The translations under genes were made by a program, and so were the position numbers. 64,000 nucleotides of DNA, taken from contig JAKSZT010054215.1 of NCBI GenBank assembly GCA_026826555.1, positions 24,162,765 through 24,226,764 of the forward strand, in the 5' to 3' direction. The notes beneath the pieces were generated by a model. It searched no databases. It worked only from the letters and a program-made list of their open reading frames with translations, and was not told where the DNA came from. Positions within the stretch are counted from its first letter, which is position 1. Each line of letters opens with the position of its first letter. Origin of the DNA: Tolypeutes matacus (lineage: Eukaryota; Chordata; Mammalia; Cingulata; Chlamyphoridae). Positions 43,540 to 55,424 of the stretch are shown piece after piece.

Positions 43540-44490
43540 AAGGTGGGATCACAACGAGAAACAATTGCACTTCTACCATATTGACAAAAACTAAAAACTA
43601 TGATGGTATAAGATGTTGGTTAGAATGGGAGCAACAGAAACTCCAGCCCACTGCTGAGGGATGTGTGACGGGATCTCACAGTATGGAAAATAATATGCTG
43701 TTACCCGGCAGAGCTGAATGTCTTCACACCCTGTGATCCAGTCACTCAAGCCCTGTGTGTGTACCACAGGGGACTCTCGCACTTGTGCCCAGGGAGAAAG
43801 AAAGGTCGCAGCTGTGCCAAAGAATCCAAACCCGAGGTGTCCTAAATGTCCATCAATAGCAAAACACCTAAGTAAATGGTGGTATGGGCATAAAATGCAG
43901 GGGTTGGCAAAATTTTTCCATGAAGGGTCAGACAGTAGAGAGTTTATGCTTTGCAAACCATGTTACAACTAGCATTGCAAGTCTCTGCCTTTGTAGCTTG
44001 AAAGCAGTCATAGATGATATATAAATGAATGGGTATGGCCGTGTTCCAAAGAAACTTTATTTAGAAAGCAGGCAGCAGGCCAGATTTGATCCATGCACTG
44101 TTGTTTGCCAACCTCTGGTATAATGGAATATTATGTGCCAGTGAAAATGGAAGAATCTCACCAAAAATACTGAACAAAGGAAGCAAAATAGAAAAAAAAG
44201 CATAAAGTATGATGCTATCTATACACATTTCAAAGACCAGGCTAAACTAAACCCCTGGTTTAGGAATACACACATGAAATGATAAACTAAAAGAAACAAA
44301 TGGGAATGATTATTACGAAAGTCAGGACAGTAGTTCCCTCTAAGGGGAGGAGAGGTGTTGTGATTGGGGAGGTACACACATACGACTTTTAGGGTATTTG
44401 CTCTGTGCTATTTCTTCACTTGGCTGATAGCTACCTGAATGTTTGAATCATGTGTTTTCAGATAGTGCATATGCTAAGAGGACATCCGTT
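43540..44490 (+). mobile_element. Old L1 ORF2 end and 3' UTR, interrupted
   Basis: The sense text follows the L1 end: 'gaatgggagcaacagaaact', 'cctaaatgtccatcaatagc', 'aatggaatattatgtgccag', 'tgaatcatgtgttttcagat'. It is split by the DNA-transposon-like repeat at 43899-44118, and the L1 sequence resumes after it. Frames are broken. Confidence 0.65.
43899..44118 (+). mobile_element. DNA-transposon-like mammalian repeat, copy 1
   Basis: 'caggggttggcaaaattttt', 'gctttgcaaaccatgttaca', 'gttccaaagaaactttattt' and the inverted end 'ttgtttgccaacctctgg' are diagnostic of one well-known family. The ends form a short inverted repeat, and the copy is inserted within an L1. Further copies lie at 47.5 and 59.6 kb. 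Confidence 0.7.
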
Positions 44491-44494
44491 CTTT

Positions 44495-45110
44495 TGACAT
44501 TTTTTTTAATTGAAGAAAACAAAAAAAAAACTATCCTGCAGAATACTCCCTCACATTTCCCAGCCAGGGTTCTGTCACATGCCCATTCCCAAACCAGTCT
44601 CTGGCTTGGGGGATGGAGCTAGGCCAGTCAGGATTCACCCCCAGGGCTGGCGAGGGCCTGGCTCCTATCGGAGGTCCTGGCCAGCACTTGTAGGATCGAA
44701 AGGTGTCAGGGGTAGTTGCGGGGTAGTTAACCAACAACATATGTGGTTAGATTTGTTCCTTATTTTTATTTTTTAGGAAAAAATCTTGAATATCTCTAGA
44801 GACCATCCTGAATCCAAGAGTTCTTGAGGACTCCACTGAAACTGTCCTCTGGCTTGGCAACTGTGAATCCTCAGCTGCTGCCCTTTCAATTTATTGCCCA
44901 AAGCTAATGCCTGGGCTGCTAAAATGGGGGTAGTCACAAACCTATCTGGTCTTTTTCCTTCCCAATTTCTACCAAAAGGAACATCTTTCTCATCCCCCAT
45001 GTTCTGTAGCTAAGTCATATTTAGTAGACTGGAGGTTAATTTTGGAAGAACATCCACAGTTGAGTTGGAGTGGGAAAAGAAAGAGGAAAAATCAGATTTT
45101 CAAAGGTTTT
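44495..45110. other. Unassigned intergenic stretch
   Basis: No gene. The segment 44510-44740 has a poly(A)-like start and C/G-rich body but I cannot name a family. Confidence 0.4.
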
Positions 45111-45113
45111 CCT

Positions 45114-45548
45114 TGTAGTGGTTGGCTGGTGTTCCCCCAAAACATATGTCCATCTCCTAACCCACAGAGTCTGTGAATAGGATCTTATTTGGAAAGAGGG
45201 TCTTCGCAGATGGAATTAAGGGTCTCAAGATGAGATCATCTTGGAATATCCAGGTGGGCCCTAAATCCAATGACAAGTGACTTTATAAAAGACAGAAAAG
45301 GAAAAGACAGACACAGAGAAGAAGGCCATGTGGAGATGGAGGCAGAGAGGGGACTGAACACCTGGGGCCACCAGAAGCTGGGCAGGGCCAGGAAACAACC
45401 TCCCCCAGAGCCGTCAGAGGGCATGGCCTCTGCCTGCACCTAGCTGTCGGATCTGTAGCCTCCAGCGCTGGGAGAGAACAACTTTCTGTTGTGTGAAGAT
45501 GCCAAGTTTGTGGTCATTTGTTACAGCAACCCCAGGAAATGAATACAA
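45114..45548 (+). mobile_element. MLT1-type (ERVL-MaLR) LTR
   Basis: It begins 'tgtagtggttggctggtgtt' and ends 'gcaaccccaggaaatgaata'. Inside are 'cttatttggaaagagggtct', 'ggtgggccctaaatccaatg' and 'aacaactttctgttgtgtga', the standard MLT1/MaLR block order. A solo, non-coding, diverged LTR. Confidence 0.8.
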
Positions 45549-45712
45549 GGTCTAACAGGAGAGTGTGTGGGTATATGACACCGAGAAATTCTTCAGACAA
45601 AGTCCTATGCCGTGGTGAGTCTGTTTTAGAAATGTATGAATGTAGCTGATTTTGTGGGTTCTGCAGTGGGGCTAAGAATTTCTCAAGATTTAAGAAAGGC
45701 TACCCTCTACGA

Positions 45713-45908
45713 CAGTGACTTGCAAACCTGCCTGCCCATTAGAAACACCTGGGAAGTTTTTTGTTTTTTTTTAAGTAGCGCTCCCTCCGCCTCCACCCCC
45801 CCCCCCACCCCCCGTTCTGATTTAATTTGGCTGGAGGGGGCTGGGCAGTGGAGCTTTTTAAGAGCTCCCCGGCTGATTCTAACGTGCAATCAGAGTTGAG
45901 AACTGCTG
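45713..45908 (-). mobile_element. MER5-like hAT element
   Basis: Starts 'cagtgacttgcaaacctgcc', contains 'ttctgatttaatttggctgg' and ends 'cagagttgagaactgctg'. The ends form an imperfect inverted repeat. A C-rich run (about 45797-45815) disrupts the middle. Orientation is uncertain because the element is nearly palindromic. Confidence 0.75.
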
Positions 45909-46480
45909 CTGCAAGTCACGCGGGACCCATAGGCCTTCTCCATGTTGTTTGTCATCTGGACCAGATGGAGGAGCACCGGGAAGGTGCTGACACCAGACTG
46001 AACAGGGAGTCAGGTGGACGAATGTAATGGAATCTGGAACCTGAGAAGGGCTGGAGGAGGGGGAGAGATGAAGGGCAACTCTTGCCTAAACAGCCCCCAA
46101 GGACTTTTCAAAAGAGAATTGTTCCCTTCAAAGGGAGCAGAGAGTTCTTGGGGCAATGGCAGTAGGTTGCTAAAGAGATGGATCAGGACAGTGTCCATTT
46201 GACTACTAGCATTAGATTCATAACAGTGGCTTAGACAACACAAAAGCTTGTTTCTTCTCACAGTCAGAGAGTACAGAGTTTGGCAATTCAGGCCTGGTAG
46301 GATGGGGTTGCTGTGTCAGGAACCCGGACAGTTCTACTTTATTGCTTCACCTGTGTGTGATGTTCATTACCAGATCACCACACAGCTGCTGGAGCTCCAT
46401 CCAGTATGTCTACATCCCAGTCTGCAGGAAGGAGGAAGGGGTGAAGAGTAAGAAGCAAAGTGCTGGCATCAGCTCTTTTT

Positions 46481-46953
46481 AAAGAAACATTCCTAGGGAG
46501 CAGATGTGGCGCAAGCATTTGAATGCCTGTCTCCCACATGGAAGGTCCCGGGTTCAGTTCCCAGTGCCTCCTAAAGAAGACAAACAAACAACAAGCAGAC
46601 AACGAGAAAAAAAAAAAAAAAAAAAAAAAAAGAGCAGACAATGAACAAACAGCAACAACAAAAAACAAGCAGGGCGCTGATGTGGCTCAAGCAGTTGAGC
46701 ACCCACCTTCCACATGGGAGTTCCTGGGTTCAGTTCCCAGTGCCTCCTAAAGAAAAAAAAAAAAAAAAACCAGACAATGAGCAAAAAACAATGAGCAGAC
46801 AACAAGCAAAAAAAAAAAAAACAAGAATAAGCAAAAACAATGAGCAGATAATGAGAGCAAACAACAAGCAAAAACAATAAGCAACAGATGAGGGAGTCAT
46901 CTGGGTGGGTGGGTGGGGGAAGCAAAAACAACAACAAAAAGAAAGGTTCCTAG
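46481..46953 (+). mobile_element. Dimeric DAS-SINE with target-site duplication
   Basis: Two tRNA-derived units lie head to tail at about 46497 and 46672. Each has a B box GGTTCAGTTCC (46551-46561 and 46727-46737) and ends 'cagtgcctcctaaag' followed by a long A-rich linker built of repeated ACAATGAGCA/ACAACAAGCA words. aaagaaacattcctag at 46481-46496 and aaagaaaggttcctag at 46938-46953 form an imperfect target-site duplication. It is the DAS-SINE dimer type of armadillos. The K/F-rich ORFs across it are low-complexity artefacts. Confidence 0.88.
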
Positions 46954-46984
46954 AAGCTGCCACTGACCCTTCTGTTTATATATC

Positions 46985-47440
46985 ATTGTCTAGAACTTGG
47001 TTGCCTGGCCACACATTTCTTCAAGGGAGACTGGTGTGGACTGGGTTGTTACATGGTGGATTGTGGAAACACAGCCTCAGGCACAACAGAAACTTTCAGC
47101 AGATGACCGCTTTATTACTTACAAAGCACAAAGGGTACAAAAGAGCAGGGGAAGAGTTCCCATTGCGGCTGGTCTCCTGGGGAGGTCAAGTGCTCAAGTA
47201 GGTCTGCATGTCCTACTTCATGTGGGAAGGGAGAGGCAAATCCGTGCTGCCAAGGGTGAGGAATTTATATGACCGGGAGGGGTCTGTGCCACTGAGAGTT
47301 CCCGCCCTGATGAAGATCTGGAGCTGCTTGTTCCCGGTTTCTGGGTTTAAGGTCTGGCTGGGCCTTTGCATTAGACCCACCATCTCACCTGGGTTGTGGA
47401 ATGGAAACAGACTGAAACATATGCATACAATAGAAAAGGA
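46985..47440. other. Unassigned, possibly LTR-derived stretch
   Basis: G-rich sequence with 'ccgctttattacttacaaag' reads like an antisense LTR, but I cannot assign a family. The 98- to 118-codon ORFs here show no domain. Confidence 0.35.
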
Positions 47441-47506
47441 TGTGAGGGTAGGCAGGGGCTGGAAGATGGCTGCTGAGCCTGTATCTGTGACTTTCCCATC
47501 TAGAGA

Positions 47507-47722
47507 AGGGCCAACTAGCTATGGCCCCACGGGACATAGCTGGCCCACCACCAAGTTTTTGTAAATAAAGTTTTATTGGAGTATAGCCACACCCTTGCAT
47601 TTTTATGTTGTCTATGCCTGCTTTTTTGCCACAACAGCAGAGTTGAGTAGTTGCAGCCATATGACCTGAAAAGGCCTAAAATGTTTACTATCTTATAGTT
47701 TAAAGAACAAAGTTTGCTGACA
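47507..47722 (-). mobile_element. DNA-transposon-like mammalian repeat, copy 2
   Basis: Reverse orientation of the 43.9-kb family: 'tttttgtaaataaagtttta', 'cagcagagttgagtagttgc', 'ggcctaaaatgtttactatc'. Confidence 0.75.
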
Positions 47723-47734
47723 AAGTTTGCACTT

Positions 47735-47800
47735 TACAGAAGAGGATGCTGAGGTCTTTACCCAAGATCACATGGCTTATTAGTTAGATGGGCCCCTTGA
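47735..47800 (-). repeat. MIR SINE fragment, antisense
   Basis: 'gatgctgaggtctttaccca' and 'agatcacatggcttattagt' are the antisense MIR core. Confidence 0.5.
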
Positions 47801-48019
47801 AGTCTGTGGCTCCACTCAGCTATCGCCTCCATGTGATGACCTTTGGAATTAGGAGAGGGCAAGGCAGGGGAGCAACCCAAGCAAATCTCTACTTCAGAAA
47901 CTAATAAGTTGAAGCCAAGGTTCGGTAGGTAGGGGTTTTTATAGGAAGTTGGCACTTTAGGTTCCAAGAGGGTAATTAGTTTAGTGTAAAATGGTTGAGA
48001 ATGAGGACTGAGGTGCAAA

Positions 48020-48145
48020 ACTTCCTTGTTTCCAATCCCAGATTTTCCTGCCAATTTTGAGGGTTGTGATAAGGGTTAAAAGTTACTTAACCTTTCTGTG
48101 CCTCAGTTTTCTCATCTGTAACATAGTACATACAGGGCAGGGATG
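48020..48145 (+). repeat. MIR SINE fragment
   Basis: 'tacttaacctttctgtgcct' and 'cagttttctcatctgtaaca' are typical of sense MIR. Confidence 0.75.
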
Positions 48146-49229
48146 GCAGTGGCCCACCAGAATTCATGTTCCTCCTTTCATAAGATAGAGTTACTGTTGG
48201 GAGCAGGCCCTATTCAGGGACTACATTTTCCAAAAGCTTCTTGCATCCAATTATGGCCATTTGATTAGTTTTTGCCTAAGCGAGAGAGAGCAGGAGAGAT
48301 TTGTGCCCATCATGGGCCAGAGCATCAGGAAGATCTCTTCATACTCTCTTCCCGCTTCTGCAGACTAGATACAAAGGACTTTGAGTCCCCAGGGAATGGC
48401 AGAGCCACAAATGAACGGCGCTCTGGGCTCCAGGTCACCATGTGGATGAAAGCTTTCATTGAACTGCAATATTAAGAGATAAATTTCGTCTGGGTTAAGC
48501 CTAGCGTTTTGGACATGCCTGGTTTCAAATATTCTATCCATTTATCCCAGGGAGAACTGGTATTATTTGTCCACTCCCTTTATTAATCCAGAAATTAAAA
48601 CAGAAATCACAAAGGAGGCCTTCCCCAGGTTCTATGTGTGGGATGACCTCTGTCCCTTCATGTCTAACTCATCTACGTGCACCAGCTCCCAGCTAAGGCC
48701 CTGATCTCTGGGTCCAGCCTGACCCATGGGTGTGTTGCTGGCTCAAGGAGAGAGGTGGCGCTGAGCCCAGTAGTGCTCTAGGGGACTCTGTGCCAGAGGC
48801 TGATACCATCTTCATGGACTGGGCCCTGGCTAGTGTCTTCCAGTGTTCAGAACTCCTTCTGGATCCCAGCAGTTCTTAGGGCGGCTTCTCCTTACCAGGG
48901 TCAGCTTGCAGGGAGAGGGGCAGGAGTCACTAACTAGTAAGTCATCCCCTTGGCAGTCATGGTGGGACAAGGGTAGCAAGACTCCAACCCCCAGGCACTG
49001 CAGCAGCAGCGACACCACTGGGAAATCTGGGGAGGGTTGGAGGCTTCCTGGGAATGAGGAGGGGTTCTCACCCTCTTTCCAGGGCCTTTGTTTTTAGCTT
49101 TTCCCTTTCATAGAAGGATTCCAAAAGGAATCCCACCGAATGTACCTAGCCATCCCCACCCCCACCTCATGCACAAAGTAGTAGGCAGGCTATTGCCTAG
49201 AAATAGATTGAGCAATGCAATAACAATGA

Positions 49230-49410
49230 TAATAACTGTAGATAAGGTTTCTTGAGCTTTTTAATGTATGTCACTGTTCTAAGCACTTTGCTCTTACTAA
49301 TTCATTTATTCTTACTATCAACCCTATAAAGTAAGTCCCATAGTAGCCCCATTTCAAACAGGAGGAAATTGAATCCCGAGATCACAAATTTAGTAGAGAG
49401 TGGACACAGG
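49230..49410 (-). repeat. MIR SINE, antisense
   Basis: 'aaccctataaagtaagtccc', 'catttcaaacaggaggaaat' and 'agtggacacaggacccgga' follow antisense MIR. Confidence 0.7.
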
Positions 49411-49539
49411 ACCCGGAAACTCTTGTCTTTGGAAGCTCAGGAATTCGAAATTGTCATCCTTGATGCAACAGACCAGAGGTCTTAAAACACTTTTTGTCAG
49501 AGACCTCCTAAAAGAAGCTTGGAAAACAAGGTCTCTGGA

Positions 49540-49957
49540 GTAGATTACTTGCAAAGATGGCCAAAGAACTCCTTCCATTCCCATACACACACTCCTTTGC
49601 ACCATTGACTTGCAGTGCCTCCAATCAAGAACTGGAGTCTGTTTCCTCATCCCTTGAATCTGAGCTGGCTGCGAGATGTGATCTAACAATTACAGTACAG
49701 CAGAAGTGAAAATGTGGTACATTGAGTCTAGACCTCAGGAGGCCTTGTAGCTGTCTTCTGTGGTCTAAGCCCATGGGAGGGGGCACATCTTAGACCGTGC
49801 AGCTGCCAGATAAGGGCAGAACAACCTTCCAGCTGAGCCCAGCCCAAATTATTGACCCACAGAGTTAGGAACAAATAAAATGGTTATTGTTTTAAGCCAC
49901 AAAGATTTGGGGTGTGTGTGGTAGTTACAGTGGTTAATGCAGCAATTGATAACTGAG
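49540..49957 (+). mobile_element. Probable old LTR or DNA-element repeat
   Basis: The text 'gctgagcccagcccaaatta', 'ttgacccacagagttaggaa' and 'aaatggttattgttttaagc' is a known mammalian interspersed repeat end of LTR type. Family name uncertain. Confidence 0.5.
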
Positions 49958-49962
49958 GCAAT

Positions 49963-51206
49963 CCCTTGGCATATATATTTTTTTCCAATTTTTTATTTTT
50001 TAAAAGATACTTCGATTACATAAATGTTACAGAGAATATACAGGGGATTCCCATATGCCCTGCTCCCCACACTTCCCACATTTTCCCACTTTAGCAACAT
50101 CTTTCATCAGTGTGGTATATTCATTGCAATTGATAAACACATTTTGGAGCATTGCCACTAAGCGTGGACTATAGTTTACATTGTAGTTTACACTCTCACC
50201 CACTTAATTCTGTAGGTTATGGCTGGATATATAAAGGCCTATATCTGTCATTGTAATGTCATTCAGATGATTCCCAAGTCCCAAAATGCCCCCCTATTAC
50301 ATCTGTTTTTCCCTCCCCCTAATCCCACAATATCCACTGGTCATTGCCTCCATAACAATGGTACTTCTTCCATTGCTAGAATCACAAGTAGTCTATAGTA
50401 GAATACTAGTAAGTTTATTTTAGTCCATAGTTCATTTCCCAATCCTGAGGACTCTGGGATGGTGATGCCCACTCCACCATTAATTAAGGGGGGCTTCGAT
50501 CCTATACATCCAATATATGAGACTCTCTTGCTTGCAGTTGTAGGCCCTTTCAGTTCCTTGGTATATTTGTTTGTCCATTAACTCCTCCCCTTTCGTTGTC
50601 CTGGGTGAGTCCATTGAACTGGAGAGTAGGTTTTGCAACTCTATTGAGATTCAGGTCTCAGCTGGCACATGGACAGTCCAAAGATTTAAGTCTCTTGGAT
50701 GTACACATACCAACTCTAGTACTAATTATAGGTTTGAATAGAAGGACAGAAGAGTCATGCATAGGTAAACTGCTGCTGAGTCTAACTCAGTCACACTGGG
50801 GAGCATAAATACCAGATTAGGGTCCACTGGCAAGGGGCCAAATGCCTAAACTGTCTGCCCTGACTATAGTGTCTAGATGGTTCCATATCCCTGAGGAGCT
50901 GCACTATTTGGGGTCGTATCTACTTTGGCTGTCAATGAGATCCTGTTGAGATGTGCATAAGCGCTACCTCTGGAATGGTCTCCTGACTCACTTTGAATTC
51001 TCTTAGCCATACAAACTCATTTGTCTTTAGCTTTTCCCCCTTTTGGTCAAGGTGTTTTTTGTTGTTGTTGTTGTTTTTCCCAGATGCATTGCCCGTTGGT
51101 ACTTGGTAGCAATCCCTTGGTGCCAGGGAGGCTCATCCCTGGGAGTCATGTCCCATGCTGGGGGGAAGTTATTGCTTTTATATGCTGAATTTGGCCCTTG
51201 GCATAT
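49963..51206 (-). mobile_element. Lineage-specific L1 3' part, 1.2 kb, with 12-bp target-site duplication
   Basis: cccttggcatat at 49963-49974 and 51195-51206 brackets an insertion of 1220 nt (49975-51194). T-rich sequence at its left end is the reverse complement of an A-rich tail. The left part aligns with the elements at 13.3, 38.1 and 61.9 kb, and 50.58-51.03 kb aligns with the inverted half of the 61.9-kb element. It is the most complete copy of this 3' region in the window. No ORF2 motif survives. Confidence 0.85.
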
Positions 51207-51738
51207 TTTTAAGGTGATATCTATAAGTTTGCATCATAAGTTTCAATAGTTCAAAAGCATAAAATTTCTGACATACTGGAAATATAGGTATTTGGAAATA
51301 AAACAATTTTGTCATTCTTTTAAATGTATATAATGGAATTTAAATACAGTAGTAATTTAATATCAATCACCATTCCTTTTAAAAAATATACAAGTACTTA
51401 TTTAACAGAAGGTAATTTTACATCATCCTTTTTCTCATCAAGTCATATTTCCATTCAACTTCTGTCACATAGGTTTTCCTAATGTAACATTTTATATTTG
51501 AAAGTCTTTTATTAATATCATCATGTCAAACACATCTGCATCAAAAATGTGTATAAAAATTTAAAAATAAAGTTTTTATTTCTTATCACCCAAAGGTTTT
51601 AACAGGTTAATATAATTTGTCTGGACTGAGCTATTATTTCAATTATTAATAGTACAGTACTAAGCAAAACATCATAAATGTAGTACAAATATAGAAAAAT
51701 GATTATATTAAAAGTGAGAAAAAAAAAAAAAAAGCATC

Positions 51739-52235
51739 TGTATTAGTCAGCCAAAGGGGTGCTAATGTAAAATACCAAAAATGGGTTGGTCTTTATTAAG
51801 GGTATTTATTTGGGGTAGAAGTCCACAGAAACCAGGCCATAAAGCATTAAGTTTCTTCTCTCACCACAGTCCATTGCCACGTGGTAGAGCAAGACAGCTG
51901 CCGGCGTTTGCCAGGGTTCAGGCTTCTTGGGTTCCTCTCTTCCCGGGGCTGCGTTTCTCTCCAGGCTTAGCTCCTGTTTCCTCCAAAAGGTCAGCTGTAG
52001 ACGATCAGGCGAACGGCTTGCTTCTCTTCTCCTGGGGCCTTTTTCCAATCAAAACTGCTTCTCAAAAGACTGCTTCAACTGTCCTTTGCCTTGCCTTTTA
52101 TATTCGATTCCCCACCCCCCAAGGGGTGGGGCTCAATGCCCTAATCATAACCTAATCATGCCCAGATTAACAGATCAGTTTACAAGAATGATCCAATTAT
52201 ATTTTTGGAATTCATAATTACATCAAATTCCCCAA
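51739..52235 (-). mobile_element. MaLR-like LTR, antisense
   Basis: It starts 'tgtattagtcagccaaaggg' and includes 'gtgctaatgtaaaataccaa' and 'tatttatttggggtagaagt', the arrangement expected for the reverse complement of an MLT1/MaLR LTR. The body (51.85-52.1 kb) looks lineage-specific. The 124- and 96-codon + frames are shadows. Confidence 0.55.
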
Positions 52236-52289
52236 CGGTTACAGCATCTTTAATGAAAGTGGTCAGAGTTTTTATATCTCTCCCAATTT

Positions 52290-52660
52290 TCTTGTGTCCA
52301 TGCATGAACATTAGTAAGTCTGTGCTCACCATCCATTCAGTTCCTATTTTTCGTTTCATGGTTGTATGTGCTGAGAAACCCTGTTCACATAAATAAGTAG
52401 GTGGGAATGGAAGGAGTTTTGTTATAGCAGCATTCCTCAATTCTTTGAACTCCTTTGAAGTTATGTGTTGATCTATCATCAAAAATTACATTTAATGATC
52501 TCTCAGCTGACAATTCGATTAGGTCCTCCTTCAGTAGTGATGAAAGCACAGACTTGGAAACCACCTGATTTTTAAAAGAGTTTCTTACCCAGTCATTAGA
52601 GTCATTCATTTTTCTAGTTTCTGGGAAATATACCAAAAAGGCTTTACCAAGTCTTATCAA
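52290..52660 (-). pseudogene. hAT-superfamily transposase C-terminal remnant (frameshifted)
   Basis: Two - strand frames together resemble the C-terminal dimerisation region of hAT transposases and their domesticated relatives (FAM200/ZBED type). The upper frame has F-x-x-Y-F-P and DWVRNSF, then LIELSAERSL. The lower frame has LLPFPPTYLCEQGFSAHTT followed by MKRK. In intact members the LPFATTYLCE-GFSAL block directly follows, so the break near 52.4-52.48 kb is a frameshift or deletion. No N-terminal BED domain or DDE residues are seen nearby. The relic abuts an antisense LTR on its left. It is not expected to make protein. Confidence 0.7.
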
Positions 52661-52699
52661 ACAACTCTCAGTAATTATACCTGTTACTCTGCCACTGTG

Positions 52700-54890
52700 G
52701 CACCTTTTTTATTCTTAGAAAGAGTTGAGAAAATGAAAATATTTTTCATATATTAGCCAATACAATTTTTTAAAAATTTTATAAAAGTGTTTTTTTGTTT
52801 ATTACTTTAAGTATCTTTTCACCGAGACCTTGGAGTTTCAGGTCTTGAAGTGTACTCACCAAAAACAAACAAAAAGAAAATATACACTATGTAAGCTTAT
52901 TAGTAAAGCCTATCTTCACTGCAAATTTTCATAGGCTAAATCAAACCTACTGTCAGAAAAAAATCTGATTTCATTTTTCAATTCAAATAAAAAATGCCCC
53001 ATGGCAACCCTTTCTTGCCTGAATTTTAATTCCAAGACAGAAAGACAAAGCATAGAGTTTTGCTATGAGTCTTTAATATTTATTTTCAAAACTCTCTGTG
53101 CTTGTGCTCAGGAAATACTCTCTCTTAGGGACCCTGCATTCTCCCCCTGGCCCTTCCTGTGCTGTACTGCAGGGCCTTACACACTGGGGCTAGGAATGGT
53201 AAGAGGTTTGCCTCTCTTTTGTGAATTGGGAGAAGTGGACTTGGGACATGAGAACAAGCAGACAGCCCGTCCTCAAGCAGGACAGGTACATAGGAAACTG
53301 AGGCTGTGGAAATCAACTCCCTTAACTAACCATGAGCACATACCTCCTGGAAAGTTTCCATGCACATTTGCAAACTTGTAGAGTGAATTCCAACAAGTAT
53401 TGGCACAAATGTATCTTTTAAGCCAAAGACATGCTCTATAGACTTGTTGGGAAGATGGACAAATTTCCTTGTTCTAGAATCTAGAATCTAGATTTTCCTG
53501 GGGTATTATAGGAGCACAAAGGAGAGACCTGCAAAATCAGAGAAGACTGCCTGGAAGAAGCAACTGCCAAGCTGAATCTAGGGATCTGAGATTTTAATGA
53601 GCTTACCAGCTGATTCTTACATTCACGGAAATATGAAAACTACCACGATGAGAGATACAAGGCCTTGAAATCAAGAGAGAACATGGGTCTGCTGTTGCTA
53701 AAGAAGCAACCATATTTTACATGGTCCTGAATGGGGAACCTACAAGAGATTTCGAGCTAACGCCAAGGAGGAGGGCAGTCTAATTCTATTTCAAGTTCCT
53801 TTTCCTCTGGGGTAAGCAGAGACGATGCCAGCCCTGTCAGTGGGGTCCACAAGAGTACAATCATTGACTGCAGCATTTATAGTCTTCACACCTGGCCACC
53901 AGCTACTTATAGTAGTGAGTAGGCTGATCACCTGAAATTCTTGTCTTTCTTCCTGAACTGATTCCAGAAACCTGGGATCTCTGAAAAAAATCCAAGGCCA
54001 AACTCTAGCCATCACAGAGGGCTAAGGAAATATCAAGCTATTTACTTGCCCTCCTTGCCCCTGCTCTTGCTCCCACCGGGCTGCCTGCCTAGAAGACTTG
54101 GAAATGGGACTTCAGTGGCTCCTGGAAGATGGTTTCAAAGCCCCAGACCTAGACATCACACATTTACCAATTAAAGCTGTCCTCAGGAGTACCTTGCCAG
54201 AGCCCCCTGAGATAACAGCCCCTGCCTTGTTAAAGCTCACACCCTCTCCTACACGAGGAGATAAGATGTGTTGCTTGAGCCATATTTTTGGAAATTGCTA
54301 GTTAGTTGCAAAATGTTTCCTGAGGTAGAAAAAAAAGCACCAAGGACTGTAATTATTGGATTGTTTCACTTTTGAGTCCAAGAAGCAGATGCTCTACTTT
54401 CAAGGCTTGGGCAAGTATTATCACAAGTTAACTCCTCAGCTTGCCACCCGAGCGTCCCAGCTCCCTGACTTCCTTGAAGAGGCCCACTTAAGAGATCAGT
54501 TGAACCACTGCCTAGGAATTGGTTTGCAAGGCTCTTAAAAAAGCCACCCCATACTGTAATCTGGTGCTAATCAGATTTCAGTGTGATGCTGCCAGGAAAA
54601 ATCGATATATATAATGCTAGACTAGAAAGGTTTAAGACCAAATTCTGAAGATGAAAATCATTCTACAAATTATATGCCTTTAAAAACACACACCAAAAAA
54701 CTTAGTTTGGGTAAAATAGAAAAGTTGCTCCATGTCTGTTTCCCTGCTCCCCTGTATTTTATCCAAGAACTGGAAAATTACTTCCCTTTTTCTTATGTTG
54801 TGGTGTGATGCAGGTAGAAAAAGTAGCATGTTTAAAAGGTCCAATGTGGCTGGAAGAATTTAATGAAAAATAACTGTTGAATGCATTTCC
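52700..54890. other. Unassigned intergenic stretch
   Basis: Mixed AT-rich and moderate-GC sequence. ORFs of up to 126 codons (53001-53381) have no recognisable domain. I cannot assign a repeat family, though 53.78-54.3 kb has the texture of old retroposon sequence. Confidence 0.4.
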
Positions 54891-54939
54891 TTCCTTTTTT
54901 CATTTAAAATATATTTATTTGAGTGCCCAATATGTACTA

Positions 54940-55265
54940 GGCTCTGGGAATAAAATTTTTAAAGGGCAGATTCGGTTGCTGCCCCCTTGGAGTTCATTAT
55001 TTATAGGGCAGAGCTAATATTAAGCAATACACAAGTGGGAGAAGGCTGCCATGGCATAACTTCCCTTAGTCTGGTGGACGTGTCTCTCAGGGAGGGCTTC
55101 CTGGAAGAAGAGATGCTTAATCGGAACGCTGAAGCTTTAACAAGCATTTTCCTGGCAAATAGGCAGGGGTTCAATGCAGGGGGACAAAAGGTATGGCATT
55201 TGATGTTGGAGAGGGTTCGGGGTAGAGGGAACCGCCCTACAGAATGTATGAAGGTCTGTAGGTGA
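54940..55265 (-). repeat. L2-like LINE fragment, antisense
   Basis: 'gggagggcttcctggaagaa' is the reverse complement of the L2 'ttccaggaagccttccc' block. It is preceded by 'aatatgtactaggctctggg' and 'gcccccttggagttcattat', in the order expected for antisense L2. Confidence 0.55.
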
Positions 55266-55311
55266 GAGAATGCATGTTTGGGGAACTGCAACATAAATGA
55301 CAAAAACAATG

Positions 55312-55405
55312 GATTCATTCATTTAGACATACATTTTAGTGCTTATTATGTGCCAGGCCTGATGTTTCATTGGGGAATAAAACCATGAACAAGGCAGAAT
55401 TGTTC
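55312..55405 (-). repeat. L2-like fragment, antisense
   Basis: 'gattcattcatttagacata', 'cttattatgtgccaggcctg', 'aaccatgaacaaggcagaat': the reverse complement of an L2 3' end. Confidence 0.55.
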
Positions 55406-55424
55406 TGATTATTATTAATAATAA

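Noticed and set aside
46497..46760. tRNA-like sequences with B boxes
   Set aside because: They are the 5' domains of a SINE dimer flanked by a target-site duplication, not functional tRNA genes; the cloverleaf is degraded.
46554..46963. Phe/Leu-rich antisense ORFs
   Set aside because: They are translations of poly(A) and CAA-rich SINE linkers.
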